A DNA stretch of 36,403 nt from Helicobacter cetorum (GTDB lineage Bacteria; Campylobacterota; Campylobacteria; Campylobacterales; BB28). Below, piece by piece: positions 28,987 to 36,403 of this stretch. The stretch is taken from assembly GCA_022729755.1 (NCBI GenBank), contig DZAZ01000012.1, positions 1-36,403 of the forward strand, written 5' to 3'. The notes under the pieces were generated by a model. That model was given only the letters and a program-made list of their open reading frames with translations. It did not search any database and was not told where the DNA came from. Made by a program: the position numbers and the translations under genes. Position 1 is the stretch's first letter. Each line of letters starts with the position of its first letter.

Positions 28987-30105
28987 TTACTCACTCCAAT
29001 CAAAAAACTTTAAGTTTGCTGTACTTAAAACTGCAACTCCCTCTTCTCTTCCAATAAAACCCAATTTTTCGGTAGTTGTAGCTTTTATGTTTACTTGATA
29101 CTTTTCGATTTGTAACAATTTTGCAATCTCTTCTTTGATTTTTATTTTATAATTAAATAATTTTGGTTTTTGGGCAATAATACTAACATCTACATTGGTA
29201 ATTTCATAACCTACACTGTGTACAAATGAAACAATTTTTTCAAGCAATATTTTTGAATTTATATCTTTATAAGCCCTATCTGTATCAGGAAAAAATTCTC
29301 CAATATCTCCACCACCAACTGCACCAAGAAGTGCATCAATTAAAGAGTGAATTAAAACATCACCATCAGAATGAGCCTTAAATCCGTAATTTACATCAAT
29401 TTCTACTCCACCTAATTTCATCTTTGTATCACTGCTAAACTCGTGAACATCAAATCCATTTCCTACAAAAATATCTTTTGATGGAGCTTTTAAACATTTT
29501 ATCTCTTTTAAATTTTCAAAAAATGTTACTTTTTGAGCCTCATTTGAACCTTTGACATATACAACTTTTCCACCAATTGCTTTAATTGCACTACTATCAT
29601 CAGTGTATAAAATCTCGCTATTTAGAGCTTCTTTTAACTTTGAAGTGGTTGAGAGTTGTGGAGTTTGAATAAGTTTTATTTTATCTCTATCGATTGTATC
29701 TTCATTATATACGATGGTATCAGAAACGTTTAGATATGGAACAATACAATCGCCATCTTCTTTTGCATCAATTACTCTTAAAACCATATCTTTATCAATG
29801 CAACATCTTGCAACATCACTAACCATTACATATTTAGTATCTACCAATTTTATGGCATTTTGAAGAGATTCTTGCCTTGTTTTGCCACCTTTTACAAATG
29901 TATGATTTGCAAAATTTTGCATATATTTTAATTCTATCTCATTTGAAGTTATAATTATTTTTTCAAAATTATAAAATGATTTGAAACGATTTGTAACAAA
30001 AAGCCACAATGGAATCAAATCTATTCTAAGCCATTGTTTTTTAACTTTTTGCCCAAATCGATTAGAATCCCCTGCACTAAGCAAGATTAGAGTTAAATCG
30101 GACAA
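28987..30105 (-). CDS. ispDF: Bifunctional IspD/IspF enzyme
   Basis: ILLSAGDSNRFG (IspD) and GNGFDVHEF…KLGGVEIDVNYGFKAHSDGDVLIHSLIDALLGA…GEFFPDTD (IspF); TTG 30105 with AAAGGA favoured, ORF track extends to 30150. Confidence 0.92.
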   Translation of the reverse strand: MSDLTLILLSAGDSNRFGQKVKKQWLRIDLIPLWLFVTNRFKSFYNFEKIIITSNEIELKYMQNFANHTFVKGGKTRQESLQNAIKLVDTKYVMVSDVARCCIDKDMVLRVIDAKEDGDCIVPYLNVSDTIVYNEDTIDRDKIKLIQTPQLSTTSKLKEALNSEILYTDDSSAIKAIGGKVVYVKGSNEAQKVTFFENLKEIKCLKAPSKDIFVGNGFDVHEFSSDTKMKLGGVEIDVNYGFKAHSDGDVLIHSLIDALLGAVGGGDIGEFFPDTDRAYKDINSKILLEKIVSFVHSVGYEITNVDVSIIAQKPKLFNYKIKIKEEIAKLLQIEKYQVNIKATTTEKLGFIGREEGVAVLSTANLKFFDWSE

Positions 30106-30244
30106 ATTTAATCCTTTAATAAAAAATTTAAATGTTACAAAATTATACATTAAAAACTTTTTTTTTAAATTAAGTACTCCTTTTTTAAATTCTTAATTTT
30201 TGATATGATTACACTTAAAAATTTAATACAAAAAAGAGTGAAAT

Positions 30245-31834
30245 ATGCTACAAACGATGAATTTGACAATGAGATACGGCAAAAGAGTGTTATTTGAAAA
30301 TGTTAATTTAAAACTTGATAGGGGCAAAAGATATGGTTTAATTGGTGCAAATGGTGCTGGAAAATCAACTTTTTTAAAAATCCTTTCAGGTGAAATTGAA
30401 CAAAGTCTTGGTGACATTTCGATTGAAGGTGGGCTTAAAGTTGGAGTTTTAGGACAAAATCAATATGCTTTTGAAGATTTTAGCATTTTTGATGCAGTTT
30501 TATATGGAAATAAAAGACTTTATGATGCAATCAAAGAGAAAGAGAAGCTTTATGAAAGCCCAGAATTCACAGATGAGATAAATAACCGTTTAGCTGAACT
30601 TGAAGTTATTTGTGTGGAAGAAGACCCAACATATGAGTATAGTGTTAGAATTGAAAAAATTCTTCAAGATTTAAATTTTGCAACTTCTATGCAACAAGAA
30701 AAAATGGCAAATGTTACAAATGCCGATAAATTCAAAGTTTTATTAGCACAAGTGCTCTTTCCAAAACCTGATATTTTATTTTTAGATGAGCCTACAAATA
30801 ATCTTGATATTGAGGCGATTGGTTGGCTAGAAGAACAACTTACAAGACACGATGGTACAATGGTTGTAATTTCGCACGATAGACACTTTTTAAATGCAGT
30901 TGTAACAAATATTTTAGATGTGGATTATCAAAAGATTAGGGTTTTTACGGGCAATTATGATGATTGGTACATCGCTTCAACTTTAATCGAAAAACAAACT
31001 CAAATGGATAGAGATAAAAAACTCAAAGAAAAAGAGGAACTTGAGAATTTTATTAGACGATTTTCAGCAAATGCTTCAAAAGCAAAACAAGCTACAAGCC
31101 GTCAAAAACAACTTGAAAAGTTGAATATTGATGAGCTTAAAACTTCAAGTCGAAGAGACCCAAGTATCGTTTTTAAGCCTTCTCGTGATATTGGAAATGA
31201 AGCACTTGAGATTGAGAATATTTCAAAAGCTTATGATAGAGTTTTATTCAAAAATTTAAGTATTCGATTTGAAAAAGGCGATAAAATTGCAATTATTGGA
31301 CCAAATGGAGTTGGTAAAACTACACTTTGTAAAATTATTATGCAAGAGATAACACCAGATGCTGGAGTGGTAAAATGGGGACAAACTGTCAAAACTAGCT
31401 ACTTTCCACAAAATACAACTGACTTAATTAAAGGTGAAGCGATTTTATTTGAGTGGTTAAAAGAGTTTGACCCAAAAAGAGATATTGATGAAATTAGAAG
31501 TTGTTTAGGAAGAATGCTATTTACGGGCGAAGAGCAGAAAAAAAGCATAAAAGATATTAGTGGTGGTGAAAAACATAGAATGATGTTATCTAAGATGATG
31601 CTTGAAAATGGAAATTTTTTAGTTTTAGATGAGCCGACAAACCACCTTGATTTAGAAGCAATTATAGCACTTGGAGAAGCACTTTATAATTTCAAAGGTA
31701 ATGTAATTTGTGTTAGCCACGATAGGGAGTTAATCGATGCTTTTGCAAATAGAATAATAAAAATCGAAGCTGATGGAAAAGTGATTGATTTCAAAGGTAA
31801 TTACGAAGAGTATAAAGAGGCTTATCATAAATAA
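30245..31834 (+). CDS. ABC-F family ATPase
   Basis: Two ABC cassettes: GANGAGKSTFLKIL, FLDEPTNNLDIEAI; GPNGVGKTTLCKII, ISGGEKHRMMLSKMML, LDEPTNHLDLEAI. Confidence 0.93.
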   Translation: MLQTMNLTMRYGKRVLFENVNLKLDRGKRYGLIGANGAGKSTFLKILSGEIEQSLGDISIEGGLKVGVLGQNQYAFEDFSIFDAVLYGNKRLYDAIKEKEKLYESPEFTDEINNRLAELEVICVEEDPTYEYSVRIEKILQDLNFATSMQQEKMANVTNADKFKVLLAQVLFPKPDILFLDEPTNNLDIEAIGWLEEQLTRHDGTMVVISHDRHFLNAVVTNILDVDYQKIRVFTGNYDDWYIASTLIEKQTQMDRDKKLKEKEELENFIRRFSANASKAKQATSRQKQLEKLNIDELKTSSRRDPSIVFKPSRDIGNEALEIENISKAYDRVLFKNLSIRFEKGDKIAIIGPNGVGKTTLCKIIMQEITPDAGVVKWGQTVKTSYFPQNTTDLIKGEAILFEWLKEFDPKRDIDEIRSCLGRMLFTGEEQKKSIKDISGGEKHRMMLSKMMLENGNFLVLDEPTNHLDLEAIIALGEALYNFKGNVICVSHDRELIDAFANRIIKIEADGKVIDFKGNYEEYKEAYHK

Positions 31835-31853
31835 AAATTCTTAAAGGCATTTT

Positions 31854-32627
31854 ATGGATATTTTGCAATCTATAATACTTGGTGCAGTTGAGGGTTTAAC
31901 GGAGTTTTTGCCAGTTTCTTCAACGGGACATTTAATTTTAACAAGTGAATTGATGGGAATAAAACAAGATAGTTTTCATAAAACTTTTGAAGTTATAATT
32001 CAATTGGGTTCGATTTTATCGGTTTTATTTGTATTTAAAAATAAAATTATTCCAACAAATAAAGAGGCTATTACTTTATGGAAAAAATTAATTGTTGCTT
32101 TTATTCCAACTGGAATTCTCGGTTTTTTGCTCTATAAACATATAAAAGAGTTATTTATGCCTGAAACTGTGGCTTTTATGCTTATTTTTGGTGGAATTGT
32201 TTTTATAATTTTAGAGTATTTTTATAAAGAGAGTAGCAAAGTGGAAACGACTGATGATATAAGTTACAAACAAGCCTTTTTAGTCGGGCTTTTTCAATCA
32301 ATTTCAATGATACCAGGAACTAGTAGAAGTGGTGCAACTATCATTGGTGGATTATTGATGGGATTTAATCGAAAAGTAGCGACTGAATTTAGCTTTTTAC
32401 TCGCTGTTCCTACGATGTTTATCGCAACTTTTTATGATATATATAAAAATTATAATGAGTTTAATTTTGATAATAGCTTGATTTTAATAGCTGGTTTTAT
32501 TTCAGCTTTTACTTTTGCCTTTTTTGCAGTCAAAACTTTTTTAGCCTTTGTTTCAAGATTTAATTTTATTCCTTTTGGTATTTATAGAATACTTATTGGT
32601 GTAATATTTTTATACTATTTATATTAA
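31854..32627 (+). CDS. uppP: Undecaprenyl-diphosphatase UppP/BacA
   Basis: GAVEGLTEFLPVSSTGHLIL and MIPGTSRSGATIIGGLLMGF. Confidence 0.95.
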   Translation: MDILQSIILGAVEGLTEFLPVSSTGHLILTSELMGIKQDSFHKTFEVIIQLGSILSVLFVFKNKIIPTNKEAITLWKKLIVAFIPTGILGFLLYKHIKELFMPETVAFMLIFGGIVFIILEYFYKESSKVETTDDISYKQAFLVGLFQSISMIPGTSRSGATIIGGLLMGFNRKVATEFSFLLAVPTMFIATFYDIYKNYNEFNFDNSLILIAGFISAFTFAFFAVKTFLAFVSRFNFIPFGIYRILIGVIFLYYLY

Positions 32628-32643
32628 AAAGTAAGGTCATTAT

Positions 32644-33720
32644 ATGAATAAAATAAAAGTATTTGTAATCGATGATTCGGCACTTGTAAGACAAACATTT
32701 ATTAGAATGTTTGAAAATGATAATTTAATAAAAATTATAGATGTGGCTCCAAATCCTATTTTTGCAGAAAAAAAGATGGAAAAAAATTGGCCTGATGTGA
32801 TAATTTTGGATATTGAAATGCCATTAATGGATGGACTTACATTTTTAAAACAAATTATGCAAACAAGACCAACCCCAACTGTAATTTGCTCAAGTGTTGT
32901 TCAAAAAAATTCTCAATCAGCAATAGAAGCCCTTGAAATTGGGGCTGTTGATATTATTACAAAACCTCAAATTGATATTAAAAGTTTTTTTGATGAGAGT
33001 AAAGAAAATATTGCACAAATTATAAAAAGTGCTTCTATTGCAAGAATTAATAAAATTAACACAAAAATAACTCCAAAAGAGAGCAAAATTTCCAATTTCA
33101 TATCAAATATAGAAGATAAACTTACAAGTGATGTAATACTTGCAAAGAAAAAAACTCATCACCATTTGACCGATAAAATTATCGCTATTGGAGCTTCAAC
33201 TGGTGGAGTTGTAGCACTTGAAGTTTTATTAAAAGATTTACCAAAAACAACCTATGGCACAGTTGTAGTTCAACATATGCCAAAAGGTTTTACTAACTCT
33301 TTTGCCCAAAGATTAAACAGTGTGTGTCAGATGGAAATAAGAGAGGCTAAAAATGGCGATAAAATCGAGCGCGGCTTAGTTTTAATTTGCCCTGGAGACC
33401 TTCATATGTTAGTTAAATATAAAAGCGATGGTTATTATGTTGAGATAAAAGATGGCCCACGAGTTAGCAGACATAAGCCTTCAGTTGATGTTTTATTTCG
33501 CTCCGTTGCAAATGAAGCTGGTTCAAATGCAATAGCAGTAATTCTCACAGGAATGGGAGATGATGGAGCTAAAGGAATAAAAGAGATAAAAGAGACAGGA
33601 GGTAAAACAATTGCTCAAGATGAAGCAACTTGTGTTGTATTTGGAATGCCAAAAGAGGCTATAAAACTAGGTGGAATTGATTTAATTTTACCACTTGAGA
33701 AAATTTTTGAGGTATTTTAA
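32644..33720 (+). CDS. cheB: Chemotaxis protein-glutamate methylesterase CheB
   Basis: Receiver (DDSALVRQ…DVIILDIEMPLMDGL…KP) plus IGASTGGVVALE…VVVQHMP..FT.SFA.RL…GDDGAKG. Confidence 0.95.
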   Translation: MNKIKVFVIDDSALVRQTFIRMFENDNLIKIIDVAPNPIFAEKKMEKNWPDVIILDIEMPLMDGLTFLKQIMQTRPTPTVICSSVVQKNSQSAIEALEIGAVDIITKPQIDIKSFFDESKENIAQIIKSASIARINKINTKITPKESKISNFISNIEDKLTSDVILAKKKTHHHLTDKIIAIGASTGGVVALEVLLKDLPKTTYGTVVVQHMPKGFTNSFAQRLNSVCQMEIREAKNGDKIERGLVLICPGDLHMLVKYKSDGYYVEIKDGPRVSRHKPSVDVLFRSVANEAGSNAIAVILTGMGDDGAKGIKEIKETGGKTIAQDEATCVVFGMPKEAIKLGGIDLILPLEKIFEVF

Positions 33721-33836
33721 TTACTGATGTTACGATAAGTTGAGTTTATAGTGTATGTCACATCCCCTGCTATAATATCACAAATATTAAACAGTAAATT
33801 ATTACAAAGAATTATTAAAAAAATGGAGACTTACAG

Positions 33837-34196
33837 ATGCTATTATATCATCCAACAGCTAAAACTACTTATGTGATTAGGAAGGAAATTCACGATAATC
33901 CTGAAAACTTGACACAAGTTGAGTTGGCGGAAAAGTTCAATGTGACGGTATCGACGGTTGTGAAATGGCAAAATCGCGAATGCTTTGAAGATGCTCCACA
34001 TGGGGCGATTAACCCGAAAAAGTCGATAACAGATTTAGAAGAATATATTATATGTGAGATAAGAAAAACTCCAATTGAGTGTTTAGAAAGTTGGTTTAAC
34101 GAAAAACCAGAGTTGTTTAAAGTTGATATTGAGACATTTAAAAATGCAGAAAGAGGGTTATATTTAAATGACTATAGAAAGGGATTTAATAGATGA
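33837..34196 (+). CDS. IS481-type transposase N-terminal helix-turn-helix domain, stand-alone (no DDE domain)
   Basis: [18 protein letters not shown]…[31 protein letters not shown] resembles IS481 transposase N-termini; next gene is an MCP. Confidence 0.65.
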   Translation: MLLYHPTAKTTYVIRKEIHDNPENLTQVELAEKFNVTVSTVVKWQNRECFEDAPHGAINPKKSITDLEEYIICEIRKTPIECLESWFNEKPELFKVDIETFKNAERGLYLNDYRKGFNR

Positions 34197-34209
34197 TAGA
34201 GAGAAAACT

Positions 34210-35655
34210 ATGAACTTTATTAATAATTTAACAGTAAAAAATAAAATCTCTTTCATAGGGATTGGTGGATTTGTAGCTATTTTTGTTTTTGCATTTTTAA
34301 GTTTTGCAGCTTTTGAAAAATCACTTAACTACTTTGATAGTATAAAAGAAAATGAAGTTAAACTTTTAAAACTCTCAAATGAAGTTAAATATAACAGTTC
34401 ACAAGTTCAACAATGGCTTAGTGATATTTCAGCAACAAGAGGTGCTGAAGGTTTTGATGATGGATTTGATGAAGCTAAAAATTTTGCATCTTTACTTGAA
34501 CAAAATTTTAATGATTTAGAAAATTTAGCAAAAGAGACTAATTTTAAAGAGTTATTAGATGACACTAAAATTTTGAGAGAAAATTTTCAAAAATTTTATG
34601 AAGTTGGTCAAGAGATGGCAAAAAAGTATATAAATGATGGTCCAGAAGTTGGAAATGCCTTTATGTTAGTATTTGATGAAATTGCCAATAAAATGTATGA
34701 AAGTAGCGATGAACTTATGGAAATGGCAAACAATAACTATTCTGGTAAAATGGAAAATTTTGCTTTAATGATACAAGAGTATAAATTTAAAATTATTTTT
34801 ACAGCTTTAGTTTTGGTGATTTTAATGATATTAACAATTTATTTTATAGTTAGAGATATTACAAACTCCCTATATCATAATTGCAATGTAATGAGTGAAA
34901 TAAGTTCTAAAATCGCAAGTGCTTCAGCCCAAATATCTTCAGCCTCAAACTCTCTTGCTGAAACTTCAACAACACAAGCTGCCTCAATTGAAGAGATAAA
35001 TGCAACAATTATTAATACAATATCCATAAATCAAGAAGATGAAAAGAAAGTAAAAGAGGCTAATCAACTCTCAAAAGAAACAAATTTAGTAGCAAAAGAA
35101 GGAAATGATAAAATTCAAGAGTTAATTCATTCTATGAATAAGACAATACAAGCTAGTCAACAGAGTGCAAAAATTGTAAAAACAATAGATGAGATAGCAT
35201 TTCAAATCAATTTACTTGCACTAAATGCGGCCGTTGAAGCAGCTCGTGCTGGTGAACACGGACTAGGATTTGCTGTTGTAGCTGACGAGGTTAAAAATTT
35301 AGCAACTCGTTCAGCCAAAGCTTCACACGAAACTACTGATATTATTGAAAAAACAATTAATCAAATCAAAGAGGGAAGTAAAATTACCAAAGACACAAAT
35401 GAAGTTTTTAAAAAAATATTAGATAAAGCTGAACAAACTTCAACTTTTATTGAGCAAATCGCTATTTCTACAAAAGAACAATTAGATAAAATGGAACAAA
35501 TTGCTAAAGCAATAAATAGTGTCGATGAAGCAACACAACATAATGCTGCCGTATCCGAACAAACAGCTGCTTCAGCTAATCATCTACAAATACAATCTAC
35601 AGAAATGTTAGAAAGTGTAGATGGTGTATCCAAAAAAATTGGAATTAAAAGTTAA
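34210..35655 (+). CDS. Methyl-accepting chemotaxis protein
   Basis: TM–sensor–[62 protein letters not shown]. Confidence 0.93.
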   Translation: MNFINNLTVKNKISFIGIGGFVAIFVFAFLSFAAFEKSLNYFDSIKENEVKLLKLSNEVKYNSSQVQQWLSDISATRGAEGFDDGFDEAKNFASLLEQNFNDLENLAKETNFKELLDDTKILRENFQKFYEVGQEMAKKYINDGPEVGNAFMLVFDEIANKMYESSDELMEMANNNYSGKMENFALMIQEYKFKIIFTALVLVILMILTIYFIVRDITNSLYHNCNVMSEISSKIASASAQISSASNSLAETSTTQAASIEEINATIINTISINQEDEKKVKEANQLSKETNLVAKEGNDKIQELIHSMNKTIQASQQSAKIVKTIDEIAFQINLLALNAAVEAARAGEHGLGFAVVADEVKNLATRSAKASHETTDIIEKTINQIKEGSKITKDTNEVFKKILDKAEQTSTFIEQIAISTKEQLDKMEQIAKAINSVDEATQHNAAVSEQTAASANHLQIQSTEMLESVDGVSKKIGIKS

Positions 35656-35781
35656 AGTTAAAAACAAAATTTGTTAAAAAGCAAACAATTTACATATCAT
35701 TAAATTAATAGGTTCTAAGAATTTATTATATGTAAAAGATGAAATTGTTAAAATGCTAGATTAATTAAAAAAAGGAGAAAA

Positions 35782-36306
35782 ATGAAAAAAATTGTTGTAA
35801 TGCTAACTTTAGCTGTTGGTTTAATGGCAGGTAATTCTATTGTTGTGCTTGAGACAAATCAGGGCAATATTGAGCTTAAATTAAATGAAGAGGTAGCTCC
35901 AAAAGCTTGTGAAAATTTTAAAGGACTTGTGAAAACAGGTTATTATAATGGACATATTTTTCATAGAGTTATAAAAAATTTTATGATTCAAGGCGGAGAC
36001 CCAACAGGCACGGGAAGAGGTGGCGAGTCTATTTGGAATAAGCCATTTGAAGATGAATTTTCTCCAAAAGCTTTATTTGACAAAGCGGGAATTTTGGCAA
36101 TGGCTAATGCAGGTAAAAATACGAATGGAAGTCAATTTTTTATTACTACAAAGCCAACTCCTTGGTTAAATGGACATCATACAATTTTTGGTGAAGTTGT
36201 GAGTGGTTATGATGTTGTGCAAAAAATAGAAAATACAAAAACGGCTCCTGGGGATAAACCTACTGAAGCGCAAAAAATTATAAAAGCTTACATAAAAGGT
36301 AATTAG
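35782..36306 (+). CDS. Secreted cyclophilin-type peptidyl-prolyl isomerase
   Basis: Signal peptide MKKIVVMLTLAVGLMAG; HIFHRVIKNFMIQGGDPTGTGRGG…GSQFFITTKPTPWLNGHHTIFGEV. Confidence 0.95.
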   Translation: MKKIVVMLTLAVGLMAGNSIVVLETNQGNIELKLNEEVAPKACENFKGLVKTGYYNGHIFHRVIKNFMIQGGDPTGTGRGGESIWNKPFEDEFSPKALFDKAGILAMANAGKNTNGSQFFITTKPTPWLNGHHTIFGEVVSGYDVVQKIENTKTAPGDKPTEAQKIIKAYIKGN

Positions 36307-36403
36307 TGTTAAAAATTGGTGAATTTAATAAATTAAAAATTGCAAGAGAGCTTAGTTTTGGGCTATTTTTAGAAGATAAAGATGAAGAGGTATTACTTCC
36401 TAA
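36306..36403 (+). CDS. 5' end of CvfB/S1-like RNA-binding protein (partial)
   Basis: GTG start overlapping previous TAG; (M)LKIGEFNKLKIARELSFGLFLEDKDEEVLLP; runs off window. Confidence 0.5.
   Translation, partial: MLKIGEFNKLKIARELSFGLFLEDKDEEVLLP

Noticed and set aside
30223-30417. 64-aa minus-strand ORF at the start of the ABC-F gene
   Set aside because: Reverse complement of the Walker A region (recurrent artefact); no independent support.
1-36403. CRISPR arrays, rRNA or tRNA genes
   Set aside because: No regularly spaced repeats, and no rRNA or tRNA-like segments recognised by eye; tRNAscan/Infernal would be decisive.

Overview
AT-rich (about 30% GC by eye) Campylobacterota-type chromosomal window, mostly housekeeping genes. 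Contents include a type II/IV pseudopilin cassette, a Kef-type antiporter, an OprD-like porin, an orphan MlaF-type ABC ATPase, two chemoreceptors plus cheB, hypC, queD, an N-terminal-half-only carB, bpt, thiL, a nucleoside-phosphorylase–FolC fusion, a csd (LytM/M23)–ccmA (bactofilin) cell-shape locus, ftsY, a TlpA-like protein, 5-FCL, rny, moeA, two cyclophilins, ispDF, an ABC-F protein and uppP. The standout is a compact three-gene cargo at about 18663-21725: a DUF262 (ParB/GmrSD_N-like) protein, a DUF3696-type AAA ATPase, and a protein whose C-terminus looks like a HigB/Gp49-like toxin domain. It sits exactly in the csd/ccmA overlap and is bracketed by a perfect 61-bp direct repeat of the 5' end of ccmA. 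Both host genes stay intact and a 20-codon ccmA remnant lies directly upstream of the DUF262 gene. I interpret this as a candidate mobile anti-phage module with an unusual integration mode. Secondary observations: a Cys-stripped SdhB-like/HdrB-like protein pair, carB split at its domain boundary, a PNP–FolC fusion, and an orphan IS481-type HTH domain in a locally GC-rich patch next to chemotaxis genes. No rRNA, tRNA or CRISPR array was recognised. All homology statements are from reading the translated sequence; no searches were run.
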